A DNA stretch of 64,000 nt from DASTPP01 sp035762175 (GCA_035762175.1 DASTPP010000395.1:1-64000), one strand, 5' to 3'; shown: positions 53,869 through 62,930, counted from the stretch's first letter. The notes: generated by a model from the letters alone, not told the origin. A program made the numbers and translations.

Positions 53869-54777
53869 TCAGCCCGGGCGGGCGGCCCCCTCGCGGAGCG
53901 AGTCGACGAGGCGGCCCAGCGACTTTAGCCCTTCGATCGCCCAGGCGCCCGGCCAGCACAGATCTTTGCCCGAGCAGAACGCTACCTTGCCCCCCTCGGC
54001 CGGCACCCCCGCCCGGGCGAGCGCCTCGGCGTCGGCGGCGGTGAAGGCGTGCGGCTCGTCGGGCAGGAGCACGATCGCGGGGCGGCGCGCGGCGACCTCG
54101 TCGAGCGGCACGCGCGGGTAGCGGGTGTCGCGGCCCGCGGCGCGCTCGGGGGGCAGCGCCGGGGCGAGGCCGAGGTCGGCGGCGAGCGGGTAGCGGCGGG
54201 GGCGGTCGGCGAAGACGTTGACGGCGCCGACGAGGTCGAGCGTGTCCGAGATGTACGTCTCGCCGTTGATCGTCATCAGCGGGTCCATCCAGATGGGCGC
54301 GAAGGCGCGCAAGGGCGCCCTCGACCCGCGCCTCGCCTCGGCCTCGCGCAGGGCCTCGTAGGCGTCGCGCACCAGGTCTTTGACCCGCGGCTCGCCGGCC
54401 AGGCCGAGCAGCCGGGCGAGGCGCGCGAGGTGGGCGAAGCCGTCGGCGACGCGCCGGGGGAAGGACACGAAGACCGGCACGCCGGCCTGGTCGATGGCCT
54501 CGATCTGCGAGCGCGTGTTCTCTTCTTGGTTGGCCAGCACCAGGTCGGGCCGGGCGTCGAGCACGTCCTCGACGCGCGCGCTCTTGGTGCCGCCGACCGA
54601 GGGCACGGCGGCGAGGGCGCCCGCGGGCTCGACGCAGTAGTCGGTGCGGGCGACGAGCCGGTCGAGCGCGCCGAGGCGCGCGAGCGAGTACGTCTCGCTC
54701 GGCACGAGCGACGCGACGCGCGCCGGGGGGCGGTGGAAGAAGAACTCGCGGCCGAGGTCGTCTCGAAAGCGTTGCAT
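53869..54777 (-). CDS. BtuF/FecB-like metal-receptor-fold binding protein without signal peptide
   Basis: 302 residues. Helical-backbone periplasmic-binding fold: RVASLVPSETYSLARLGALD, then RTDYCVEP, VGGTKSARVEDVLDARPDLV and LLPDEPHAF as in the BtuF/TroA-like superfamily of cobalamin and siderophore receptors. No signal peptide is visible from ATG 54777, nor in the longer Arg/Pro-rich frame to 54873. It may be cytoplasmic or exported by an unrecognised route. No permease or ATPase is adjacent, so its ligand is open. Confidence 0.82.
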   Translation of the reverse strand: MQRFRDDLGREFFFHRPPARVASLVPSETYSLARLGALDRLVARTDYCVEPAGALAAVPSVGGTKSARVEDVLDARPDLVLANQEENTRSQIEAIDQAGVPVFVSFPRRVADGFAHLARLARLLGLAGEPRVKDLVRDAYEALREAEARRGSRAPLRAFAPIWMDPLMTINGETYISDTLDLVGAVNVFADRPRRYPLAADLGLAPALPPERAAGRDTRYPRVPLDEVAARRPAIVLLPDEPHAFTAADAEALARAGVPAEGGKVAFCSGKDLCWPGAWAIEGLKSLGRLVDSLREGAARPG

Positions 54778-55125
54778 GGGGGCTCGGGCGTCGGGGGCGG
54801 GCGTCTCGGGTCGTGGGGCCGGCCCGGCGGGCGGGCGCGCGTCGGGCGGCCCCCGAGCTCGGCCGGAGGTCACGCCCTTACGCCGGGGCTTAACGGGAGG
54901 GGTATGGGGGGTGAGGCGCGAATTTTAAAGGGGCGGCCGGGTGGGGCGGGGGCGACCCACCGGCGCTCGGGGCCGAAATTGCCAGGGCAAGGCCCCGAGC
55001 GGGCGGGCCTACCCCGAGCGACTCCGGCGTTGCGTGTCGGCGCCCGGGGCCGTTAAACTAAGCTAGGTTTTCATGGAGGCTCGTGCCCGGTTCCCCCACC
55101 GCCGACGAAGGGCGGCTCGAACGTG
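54778..55125. other. 348-bp divergent intergenic region
   Basis: No gene. It contains an AT-rich patch (54908-54930, GCGAATTTTAAAGGGG), the nested hairpin at 54965-55000, and a second AT-rich patch (55050-55072, TTAAACTAAGCTAGGTTTTC) about 50 bp before the FHA gene. The patches are good places for the two divergent promoters. Confidence 0.5.
54965..55000. promoter_or_regulatory. Nested inverted repeat in a divergent promoter region
   Basis: GCTCGGGGCC (54965-54974) pairs perfectly with GGCCCCGAGC (54991-55000), and inside it TTGCC (54979-54983) pairs with GGCAA (54986-54990). Lying between two divergent genes, it may be an operator or a leader hairpin of either transcript. Confidence 0.5.
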
Positions 55126-56784
55126 ATGTGGAAGCTCACCATCGAGGACGACGAGGGCTCGCAGACGTCCTTGCAGCTGGCGGCGGCCGAGTACCATATC
55201 GGCCGCGACGAGGGGAACAACGTCCGGCTGACCGACCGCAATGTGTCGCGCCGCCACGCGACGCTCAAGCGCAACGGCGACGAGGCCTGGCACCTCGTCG
55301 ACCACGAGAGCTATAACGGCTCGTACGTCAACGGCCAGCGCGTCGCCGGCAGCGCCGCGCTCGGGCACGCCGACCTGATTCAGCTCGGCGACTACCGCAT
55401 CTTCCTGACGAACGAAGAGCGCGTGCTCGCGCCGCCCACGGCGGGCAAGCCGGCGGTCTCGTCGGTGCCGCCGACGCCCGAGTACCCCGACCGGCTCGTC
55501 GTGCTGGTCGGGCCCGAGCCGGGCTTCGAGTGCCGGCTCGACCGGGGCGTGGTGACCATCGGGCGCTCCGAAGAGTGCACCTTCGCGATCAACCACCCCT
55601 CGGTCAGCCGCGTGCACGCGGTCGTGCACCCGGTCGCGCCGGGGCGCTTCGAGATTCTCGACAAAGATAGCGCCAACGGCCTGCGCCTCAACGGCGTCGA
55701 CATGCGCCGCAAGATCCTCGAGGGCGGCGACATCATCGAGCTCGGCGACGTGCAGATGCGCTACCTCGAGCAGGGGCAGGCGCCGATCCGGTCGGGCAGC
55801 GACATCTCGCAGCGGCTGCACGCGCTCACGTCGACCGCGGGCGGCTCGGCCCCCGCCCGCGCCTCGGGCCCCGCGAGCGAGCGGCCCCGGCAGAAGGGCA
55901 ACGGGCGCTGGGTGGCCGTCGCGCTCGGGGTCGCCGCGCTCGGCGCCGGCATCGTCGCGTTCCAGACCCGGCCGCGCGCCACGACCGCGACGCCGACGGC
56001 CGCCCCCACCGACGACGCCTCGGCCGCCCTGGTCGAGAAGGCGCGCACCGCCGCCCGCACCGACCCCGCCGAGGCCCTGCGCCTGCTCATGACGCTCCCC
56101 GAGCCCCGGCGCCGGGCGGCCGACGCGACCGACGTCGCCAACCAGGCCTCCGAGGCGATCCTGCGCGAGGCCGCGAAAGAGCCCGACCCGGCCAAGCGCG
56201 CCCCGGGGCTCAAGCCCCTGCTCGGCCACCCCCTGGTCAGCCCCAGCCTGCGCAAGCAGGCCGAAGATCTCTTGCGCCCCATCGCGCCGTCGGTGCCCCT
56301 CCCGCCCACGACTACGGCCACGTCCACGGGCGCGGCCACGTCCACGGGCGCGGCCACGCCCACGCCCACGCCCACGGCCACGCCCACGCCCACGAACTCG
56401 GCCGAGGTGATGCCCAAGGCGTCGGCCGGCGGCAAAGACCGCGCGCGCCCGGGCGGCGGCCCCGACGAGGGCGGCGAGGCGCCCTCGGGCGAGGTGCGGC
56501 CCCCCACCGCCTCGAACCGCACCAAAGAGCGCGAGGGTCGCGACCGCGAGGGCGTCGCCAAGCCGCCGCCGCGCCCGACGAAAGAACGCGAGGGCGGCGA
56601 CGCGGTCGACATCAGCCAGGCCCCCCAAGACGAGGCCACGACGCGGCGCAAGCTCGAGGGCCGCATGCAGAGCGGCAACGCTTCCGAGGCCGAGCTCAAA
56701 ATGCTCAAGGCCATCTGTCAGCACCAGGGGGATGCGAGCTGCAGAGAGAAGGCGCAAGAGGCCCTGCGAAAGCTGAACGAGTGA
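55126..56784 (+). CDS. Double-FHA membrane protein
   Basis: 552 residues. Two FHA domains: the first about 20-95 (YHIGRDEGNNVRLTDRNVSR, RHATL, HESYNGSYVNGQRV), the second about 140-215 (VTIGRSEECTFAINHPSVSR, VHAVV, KDSANGLRLNG), each with the Arg and Ser/Asn residues that bind phosphothreonine. A membrane helix at about 265-283 (WVAVALGVAALGAGIVAF) is followed by a Thr/Pro-rich extracytoplasmic region and a helical C-terminus. Likely a receptor or scaffold for Ser/Thr kinase signalling. Start ATG 55126 is preceded by GTG 55123. Confidence 0.91.
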   Translation: MWKLTIEDDEGSQTSLQLAAAEYHIGRDEGNNVRLTDRNVSRRHATLKRNGDEAWHLVDHESYNGSYVNGQRVAGSAALGHADLIQLGDYRIFLTNEERVLAPPTAGKPAVSSVPPTPEYPDRLVVLVGPEPGFECRLDRGVVTIGRSEECTFAINHPSVSRVHAVVHPVAPGRFEILDKDSANGLRLNGVDMRRKILEGGDIIELGDVQMRYLEQGQAPIRSGSDISQRLHALTSTAGGSAPARASGPASERPRQKGNGRWVAVALGVAALGAGIVAFQTRPRATTATPTAAPTDDASAALVEKARTAARTDPAEALRLLMTLPEPRRRAADATDVANQASEAILREAAKEPDPAKRAPGLKPLLGHPLVSPSLRKQAEDLLRPIAPSVPLPPTTTATSTGAATSTGAATPTPTPTATPTPTNSAEVMPKASAGGKDRARPGGGPDEGGEAPSGEVRPPTASNRTKEREGRDREGVAKPPPRPTKEREGGDAVDISQAPQDEATTRRKLEGRMQSGNASEAELKMLKAICQHQGDASCREKAQEALRKLNE

Positions 56785-56841
56785 CCCCCGCGGGTGCGCT
56801 CGGCCCGCGGCCCGGGCGGGCCCCGCACCGCACTCGACCTA

Positions 56842-57064
56842 GCCCCCGACGGAAGTCGAGGGCCGCGCACGCCCGCGGGAACGGCGCGCAAAGCCCCGCC
56901 CGGAGGCGGAGCTCTCTCTCCGCGAGCCGCTTCGCCGGCTCGCCCGCGCGCCCGGCGCCCGCGGGGGCCCGGCCCCCGGCGAAGGGGCGGGCTGGGAGGG
57001 CCGAATCGGCCCGATTTCGCGCGGCACGGGCGGGCGTGCGTTGCCCCCGACTTCCGTCGGGGGC
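56842..57064. repeat. Long-range inverted repeat between convergent genes
   Basis: Left arm 56842-56876 and right arm 57030-57064 (35 nt each) pair with three mismatches; the outer 17 nt (GCCCCCGACGGAAGTCG / CGACTTCCGTCGGGGGC) are perfect. The 153-nt middle holds a second hairpin (GCGAGCCG...CGGCTCGC). The right arm ends four bases from the typA stop. Probably a bidirectional terminator or structured 3' end. Confidence 0.75.
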
Positions 57065-57068
57065 CCGC

Positions 57069-58931
57069 TCACTCGACGCCCTGCGCCTCTTCGATGGCCT
57101 GCTGGCGCCGCGGGCGCTGGCCGCACGACAAGATCTGCTTGCGCACGCGCACCGCGTCGGGCGTCACCTCGACGAGCTCGTCGGCGTCGATCCACTCGAG
57201 GGCGGTGTCGATGGTGAGAATGTGCGGCACGGCGAGCAGGACGTTCTCGTCTTTGCCGTGGTTCCGGACGTTCGACAGCTTCTTCTCTTTGATCGGGTTG
57301 ACGTCGGTGTCGTTCGGGCGGTTGTGCTCGCCGATGATCATGCCCTCGTAGACCTCGACGCCCGGGGTGACGAAGAAGAGGCCGCGGGGCTGCAGGTGGT
57401 GCAGGGCGTAGGGCGTGGCGACGCCGGGGCGGTCGGCCACGATGGCGCCCGAGGGGCGGCGGGCGAGCGGGCCGCCCCAGGGCTCCCAGCCCTCGAGCAG
57501 GGTGTGCAGGAGGCCGGTGCCGCGCGTCGCGGTCATGAACTCGCCGCGGAAGCCGATGAGGGCGCGGCTCGGCACGCGGAACTCGAGCCGGGCGCGGCCG
57601 TAGCCGTGGTTGGCCATCTTGACCATGCGGCCGCGGCGGGCGCCGAGCCGCTCGGTGATCGTGCCGATGTAGCCGTCGGGCACGTCGATGACGGCGAGCT
57701 CGACCGGCTCGCAGAGCTGGCCGTCGACCTCGCGGGTGACGACCTCGGGGTTCGAGAGCTGCAACTCGTAGCCCTCGCGGCGCATCGTCTCGGCCAAGAT
57801 GGCGAGCTGCAGCTCGCCCCGGCCGTACACCAAGAAGGTGTCGGCGTTGTCGGTCGGCTCGACGCGCATCGACAGGTTGCGCCGGGCCTCGCGCTCGAGG
57901 CGGTCTTTGAGGTGGCGGCTGGTCAAGAACTTCGACGCCTTGGACTTGCCCGCGAAGGGCGAGGTGTTGACGCCGAACTTCATCTTGATGGTCGGCTCGT
58001 CGACGCGGATGCGCGGCAGGGCCTCGAAGGGGCCCTCGGGCGCGACGAGCGTGTCGCCGATGGTGGCGGTCTCGAGCCCGGCGATCGCGACGATGTCGCC
58101 GGCGCGCGCCTCCTCGATGGGCACGCGCTTGAGGCCGTCGAAGCCGTAGAGCACCTTGATGGCGGCGCGCTGGGGCGGGCCCTTCTCGCCCAGCACGGCG
58201 ACGGGCTGGCCCGCGCGCAGCGTGCCCTCGACCACGCGCCCGACGGCGAGGCGGCCAACGTAGTCGTCGTGGTCGAGGTTGCAGACGAGAAATTGCAGCG
58301 GCGCCCCGGGGTCGCCGGGCGCCGGCGGCACGTGCTCGACGATGGCCTCGAAGAGCGGGCGCAGGTCGGCGTTGCCGTCGTCGAGCGCGCGGCGGGCGAC
58401 CCCCTGGCGGCCGATGGCATAAAGGTGGGGGAAGTCGGCCTGCGCGTCGGACGCCTCGAGGTCGCAGAACAGGTCGAACACCTCGGACAGGACGTCGTCG
58501 GGGCGGGCGTCGGCGCGGTCGATCTTGTTGATGACGACGATGACGGGGAAGCCCCGCTCGAGGCACTTCTTGAGCACGAAGCGCGTCTGGGGCAGGGGCC
58601 CCTCGGCCGCGTCGACGAGCAGGAGGGCGCCGTCGGCCATCAAGAGGGTGCGCTCGACCTCGCCGCCGAAGTCGGCGTGCCCGGGGGTGTCGAGGATGTT
58701 GATGGCGACGGGCGGCTGGCCCGGCCCGGGGCGCCAGCGCACACTCGTGTTCTTGGCGAGGATGGTGATGCCCCGCTCGCGCTCGAGATCGTTCGAGTCC
58801 ATCACGCGCTCGGCGACCTGCTCGTTCTCGCGGAACGCGCCGGCCTGGCGGAGCATGAAGTCGACGAGGGTGGTCTTGCCGTGGTCGACGTGGGCGACAA
58901 TGGCGACGTTGCGTAGGTCGTTGCGGCTCAT
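57069..58931 (-). CDS. typA: GTPase TypA/BipA
   Basis: 620 residues, full length for the family. G1 AHVDHGKT (13-20), the switch with RGITILAKNTS, G3 DTPGHADFGGEVE, G4 NKIDR, then EF-Tu domain II, domain III and the C-terminal TypA-specific domain (GLFFVTPGVEVYEGMIIGEH, NPIKEKKLSNVR). Ribosome-associated translational GTPase involved in ribosome assembly and stress adaptation. Its start is 20 bp from the divergent AarF-like gene. Confidence 0.97.
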   Translation of the reverse strand: MSRNDLRNVAIVAHVDHGKTTLVDFMLRQAGAFRENEQVAERVMDSNDLERERGITILAKNTSVRWRPGPGQPPVAINILDTPGHADFGGEVERTLLMADGALLLVDAAEGPLPQTRFVLKKCLERGFPVIVVINKIDRADARPDDVLSEVFDLFCDLEASDAQADFPHLYAIGRQGVARRALDDGNADLRPLFEAIVEHVPPAPGDPGAPLQFLVCNLDHDDYVGRLAVGRVVEGTLRAGQPVAVLGEKGPPQRAAIKVLYGFDGLKRVPIEEARAGDIVAIAGLETATIGDTLVAPEGPFEALPRIRVDEPTIKMKFGVNTSPFAGKSKASKFLTSRHLKDRLEREARRNLSMRVEPTDNADTFLVYGRGELQLAILAETMRREGYELQLSNPEVVTREVDGQLCEPVELAVIDVPDGYIGTITERLGARRGRMVKMANHGYGRARLEFRVPSRALIGFRGEFMTATRGTGLLHTLLEGWEPWGGPLARRPSGAIVADRPGVATPYALHHLQPRGLFFVTPGVEVYEGMIIGEHNRPNDTDVNPIKEKKLSNVRNHGKDENVLLAVPHILTIDTALEWIDADELVEVTPDAVRVRKQILSCGQRPRRQQAIEEAQGVE

Positions 58932-58951
58932 CGAAAGGCGGCGCGTCTAGC

Positions 58952-60670
58952 ATGGAGCTGGTCAAGGCGCGAGAGACGCCTGCCGAGGCGGCCGGGGGGC
59001 CGGGGCGGGCGAGGGCCCGGGCGGCCCAGCGTTTTCGCTTCTTGCGGGCGTATTGGACGACCTTTCTCGTGCTCGGCAGTTACCTCTGGGACGGGGCCCT
59101 CAGGCGCCGCTCGGGCGGCGACGAGGCGCGCCTGCGCGAGGTGCACCGGCGGAACGCCGCCCGGGTGCGCCGGACGATCCTCGCGCTGCAGGGCCTGTTC
59201 ATCAAGGTCGGGCAGCTGCTCAGCATCTTGGCGAATTTCTTGCCGGACGAGTTCCGGCGCGAGCTCGCGGCGCTGCAAGACCGGGTGCCGCCCCGGCCCT
59301 TCGACGAGATCGCGGCGCGCGTCGCCGAGGAGCTCGGCGCGCCCGTCGACGAGCTCTACGCCGAGTTCGCCCGCGAGCCCATCGCCTCGGCCAGCCTCGG
59401 CCAGGTGCACGAGGCGCGCCTCAAGGACGGCACGCGCGTCGTCGTCAAGGTGCAGCACCCCGACATCGAAGAGATCTCGCGCCTCGACCTGCGGACGATG
59501 CGGCGCATCTTGCTCATCGTGAACGCGTTCTTCCCCGTGCGGGGCATCGACGCGTACTACAGCCAGCTGCGCGAGCTCATCGACCGCGAGCTCGACTTCG
59601 AGCTCGAGGCGGCGAACCTGACGCGCATCGCCGCGAACTTCGCCCAAGACCCCATGGTCGTCTTCCCGAAGGTCGTGGCGAAGCTGTCGACCAAGCGCGT
59701 GATGACGCAGACCTTCGTCGAGGGCACCAAGGTGAGCGACCTCGCCGCGCTCGACGCGCTCGGGGTCGACCGGCGGGCGCTCGCCGAGCGCGTCGTGCGC
59801 GCCTACTGCCAGATGGTCTTCGTCGACGGCGTCTACCACGCCGACCCGCACCCGGGGAACCTGCTGGTGGGCCCCGGCGGCGAGCTCGTCTTCCTCGACT
59901 TCGGGGCCGTCGCCGAGGTCTCGGCCGACATGCGCGAGGGCATGCCCGAGTTCCTCGAGGGGGTGATCCGGCGCGACACCGACCGGCTGATGCGCGCGCT
60001 CAAGCGCATGGGCTTCTTGGCGCACGGGGGCGACGAAGAGGTGGGCGAGCGGGTGGTCGAGTACTTTCACCGCCGCTTTCAGGAGGAGGTCAAGCTCGAG
60101 AGCTTCAACCTGCGCGACATCAAGATCGACCCGCAGAAGGGCTTCGAGAACCTCTTGAACCTGCGGCGCATGAACGTCACCTTGCGCGAGCTGTCGGGCG
60201 CCTTCCAGGTGCCGCGCGACTGGGTGCTCTTGCAGCGCTGCTTCTTGCTGCTGACGGGGGTGTGCACCGAGCTCGACCCGAGCCTGAACCCCTTCGAGGT
60301 GGTGCGGCCGTACCTGCACGAGTTCGTGCTCGGCAACCGCGACTGGGCGCAGATCGCGCTCGAGGCGGTGCGCGACATGGCGCTGCAGGCGGTCACGCTG
60401 CCGGCCGACGCGCGCAAGGTGCTGCAGAAGGCGACGCGGGGCGAGCTCGAGGTGGTGGTGCGCTCGCCGCTGCGGGCGGCGCAGATCGTGGCGCGGGCGA
60501 TCCACGACGCGGTCGTCGCGGCGGCGGCGCTCGGGGCGGGGTGGGCGGCGGTCGAGTTCCGGCTGCACGGCGAGCACGAGCTCGCCCGCCTCTGCGCCTT
60601 CGGCGGGGCGGGGCTCGCGATCGCGTGGCTCCTGCGGGCGCTCTTCTCGCCCTCGCCCGGGCGGCGCTGA
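58952..60670 (+). CDS. AarF/UbiB (ABC1) family atypical kinase
   Basis: 572 residues. ABC1 landmarks: FIKVGQLLSILANFLPDEFR (the KxGQ motif), EPIASASLGQVHEARLKDGT, VVVKVQHPDI with the ATP-binding Lys, then YHADPHPGNLL (295-305) and LDFGAV. Two hydrophobic C-terminal helices anchor it in the membrane. UbiB/COQ8-type proteins bind ATP and assist isoprenoid quinone biosynthesis or handle membrane lipids. Divergent from typA by 20 bp. Its stop lies 22 nt before the structured element at 60693. Confidence 0.94.
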   Translation: MELVKARETPAEAAGGPGRARARAAQRFRFLRAYWTTFLVLGSYLWDGALRRRSGGDEARLREVHRRNAARVRRTILALQGLFIKVGQLLSILANFLPDEFRRELAALQDRVPPRPFDEIAARVAEELGAPVDELYAEFAREPIASASLGQVHEARLKDGTRVVVKVQHPDIEEISRLDLRTMRRILLIVNAFFPVRGIDAYYSQLRELIDRELDFELEAANLTRIAANFAQDPMVVFPKVVAKLSTKRVMTQTFVEGTKVSDLAALDALGVDRRALAERVVRAYCQMVFVDGVYHADPHPGNLLVGPGGELVFLDFGAVAEVSADMREGMPEFLEGVIRRDTDRLMRALKRMGFLAHGGDEEVGERVVEYFHRRFQEEVKLESFNLRDIKIDPQKGFENLLNLRRMNVTLRELSGAFQVPRDWVLLQRCFLLLTGVCTELDPSLNPFEVVRPYLHEFVLGNRDWAQIALEAVRDMALQAVTLPADARKVLQKATRGELEVVVRSPLRAAQIVARAIHDAVVAAAALGAGWAAVEFRLHGEHELARLCAFGGAGLAIAWLLRALFSPSPGRR

Positions 60671-60692
60671 GGGCGGGCGTCGCTGCGGGCGG

Positions 60693-60822
60693 GCGTCGCT
60701 CGCGCGGGCCGCGGCGGCTCGCGGGCGCGCTCCGGGCACCCTTAACTCGCCCTGCGGGCTCGGACAGAAGGGGACCCGCCCTCCGCGCGCCCGCGAGCCG
60801 CCGCGGCCCGCGCGAGCGACGC
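60693..60822 (-). repeat. Structured inverted-repeat element, copy B
   Basis: Perfect 38-nt inverted arms (60693-60730 and 60785-60822) flank a 54-nt core. The core is 18 nt (TCCGGGCACCCTTAACTC), a hairpin GCCC-TGC-GGGC (60749-60759) and 25 nt (containing GACAGAAGGGGACCCGCCCT). Apart from hairpin length it aligns without gaps to copy A at 49512-49649. On the minus strand it begins 18 nt after the stop of the fatty acyl-AMP ligase gene. Confidence 0.87.
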
Positions 60823-60840
60823 ACGGGGCTCGGGGCGCGC

Positions 60841-62640
60841 TCAGCGGGCGGGGCGCTGGCCGAGGGTGCGCGTCGCGACGTACGAGAGCTGGCTGCGGAG
60901 CAGCTCTTTGGCGAGGTCGAGGCGGTCCTGGGCGCGGGGGGGGTCGCGGCCCGAGAGGGCCTTCGCGAGGTAGAGGCGGCGGGCGAGCAGGCGCTGCAGC
61001 TTGCCGCTCGAGGTCTTGGGCAGGACGCCCGGGGCGACGGCGACGGCGTCGTCGACGGTGAGGCCGAGGCCCTCTTGCACGGCCGAGCGGACGCGGCCGG
61101 CGAGCACGACGCGCTCGCGCTCGCCCATCAGGGGGGTCTCGAAGACGACGACGACGCGCTCGCGGTCGCCGGCCGGGCCGTCGACGCCGAAGGCGGCGAT
61201 GTTGCCCTTGCGCACGCCCTCGACCTGGCCGGAGAACCACTCGATGTCGTGGGGGTAGAAGTTGCGCCCGTTGACGATGATGACCTCCTTCGAGCGGCCG
61301 CAGGGCACGACCTCGCCGTCGGCGACGTAGCCGAGGTCGCCGGTGCGCAGCCAGCCGCCGGCCATGGCCGAGGCCGACAGGTCGCGGTCGTCGAAGTAGC
61401 CGCGCATGGTGCTCGGGCCCTTCAGGCGCAGCTCGCCGACGACGCGCTCGGGCAGGGGGCGCTCGCTCTCGGCGTCGTCTTCGGCGAAGGCGGCGATCTG
61501 GTGGCCCTCGAAGGGGCGGCCGCAGCGCACGAGCTCGACGGCCTCGTCGTGGTCGCGGCTGACGGGGCGGGCCATGCCGTCCTGCCAGAGCGTCGGGCCG
61601 TGCACGACGTCGACGCGCGCCCCCTGGCCGACGGGCGAGAAGGCGGCGGCGAGGGTCGACTCGGCGAGGCCGTAGCTGGCGACGAAGGCCTTGGGCGAGA
61701 AGCCGAAGGGCGAGAAGGCTTCTTCGAAGGCGCGCAGGGTCTCGGCCCGGACGGGCTCGGCGCCGCAGCCGGCGACGCGCCAGGCCGACAGGTCGATGCC
61801 CTCGAGCTCGCGGGGCCTGACGCGCTTGACGCAGAGGGCGTAGGCGAAGTTCGGGCCGTACGAGACGGTGCCGCGGTGGCGGCCGAGCGCGCGCAGCCAG
61901 AGCGCGGGGCGCCGGAGGAAGGCGAAGGGCGACAGGAGCGCGACGGGGATGCGCTCGTAGAGCGGGGCGAGCACGAAGCCGATGAGCCCCATGTCGTGGT
62001 AGAGCGGCAGCCACGAGACGCCGACGTCGCCCTCGCGCAGGCCGAGGCCCTCGCGGCAGATGGCGCGCACGTTGGCGGCGATGTTGGCGTGGGTCAGCAT
62101 CACGCCCTTGGGGCGCGAGGTCGAGCCGCTCGTGAACTGCAAGAAGGCGACGTCGTCGGGCCCGACCTTGGCCGGGCGCAGGGCCTCGCGGGCGCTGCGA
62201 ATCGCCTCGACCGCGACGACGCTGCGCAGCGTCGGGCAGGCGGCCTCGACGGTGCCGAGCAGGCGCTTGATGTTCGAGGTCGTGACGAGCGCGCGCGCGC
62301 CCGAGCGGCCGACGATGTGCTTGGCGTTGTCGAGGTAGCCCGCGAGCTGCCCGAGGCCGAGCGGCGGGTACATCGGCACGGGCACGAGCCCGGCGCGCAG
62401 GGCGCCGAGGAAGGTGAAGATGAACTCGTCGCTCTCGGGCAAGACGAGCGCGACCCGGTCGCCGCGCCGCAGGCCGAGCGCCTGCAGGGCGCCGCCGTAG
62501 CGGCCGCTGGCGCGCTCGACGCCCGCGAACGAGAAGAAGGGCTCGGCCTGGCCCTCGTCGCGGACGAAGGTGTAGCCGCGCGTCGGCTCGGCGCGCTTGG
62601 CCGCCTCTTCGAGGGCCTCGCCGATCGTCAGGTCGCTCAT
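60841..62640 (-). CDS. Fatty acyl-AMP ligase (FAAL)
   Basis: 599 residues. ANL-superfamily adenylating enzyme: P-loop TSGSTSRPKG (170-179), GAEPVRAETLRAF, SYGLAESTLAA, and the GDLGYV / GRSKEVIIVNGRNFYPHDIE hinge region. SYGLAE, AEPV and IVNGRNFYPHDIE are typical of FAALs. FAALs activate a long-chain fatty acid as acyl-AMP and load it on an acyl carrier protein instead of CoA. The ACP gene directly upstream overlaps it by four bases (ATGA, 62637-62640). Likely role: starting a lipid or polyketide-like metabolite or a lipid modification. Confidence 0.95.
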   Translation of the reverse strand: MSDLTIGEALEEAAKRAEPTRGYTFVRDEGQAEPFFSFAGVERASGRYGGALQALGLRRGDRVALVLPESDEFIFTFLGALRAGLVPVPMYPPLGLGQLAGYLDNAKHIVGRSGARALVTTSNIKRLLGTVEAACPTLRSVVAVEAIRSAREALRPAKVGPDDVAFLQFTSGSTSRPKGVMLTHANIAANVRAICREGLGLREGDVGVSWLPLYHDMGLIGFVLAPLYERIPVALLSPFAFLRRPALWLRALGRHRGTVSYGPNFAYALCVKRVRPRELEGIDLSAWRVAGCGAEPVRAETLRAFEEAFSPFGFSPKAFVASYGLAESTLAAAFSPVGQGARVDVVHGPTLWQDGMARPVSRDHDEAVELVRCGRPFEGHQIAAFAEDDAESERPLPERVVGELRLKGPSTMRGYFDDRDLSASAMAGGWLRTGDLGYVADGEVVPCGRSKEVIIVNGRNFYPHDIEWFSGQVEGVRKGNIAAFGVDGPAGDRERVVVVFETPLMGERERVVLAGRVRSAVQEGLGLTVDDAVAVAPGVLPKTSSGKLQRLLARRLYLAKALSGRDPPRAQDRLDLAKELLRSQLSYVATRTLGQRPAR

Positions 62641-62930
62641 CGGGGGGCGCCCCCCCGGGCGCGCAGCTCGGCGGCGATGAGGCGCAGGACGTCGCCCACC
62701 GTGCGGAGCTCCATCAGGCGGTCGTCGGCGATGGCGACGCCGAAGCGCTCTTCGACCTCGGCGAAGAGCTCCATGATGGTGAGCGAGTCGAGCCCGAGGT
62801 CGCCCGCGACCGTGCTCTCGGTCGAGATCTCGAGCCCGGCGGGCACGTGGCGGGCGACGAGGGCCAAGAACTCGCGCTCGAGCTCGGGCGTGGGGGCCGC
62901 GGGGTCGTCGCGTTCGGGCTCGGCGGCCAT
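62637..62930 (-). CDS. Acyl carrier protein
   Basis: 97 residues. Phosphopantetheine site LGLDSLTIMELF with Ser49 as the attachment residue, in a four-helix ACP sequence (AGDLGLDS, AEVEERFGVAIADDRLMELR, TVGDVLRLI). The N-terminal ~12 residues are Pro/Glu/Asp-rich and unstructured. It overlaps the FAAL gene by four bases and should be the acyl acceptor of that enzyme. The partner phosphopantetheinyl transferase and any downstream enzymes are not in the window. Confidence 0.94.
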   Translation of the reverse strand: MAAEPERDDPAAPTPELEREFLALVARHVPAGLEISTESTVAGDLGLDSLTIMELFAEVEERFGVAIADDRLMELRTVGDVLRLIAAELRARGGAPR

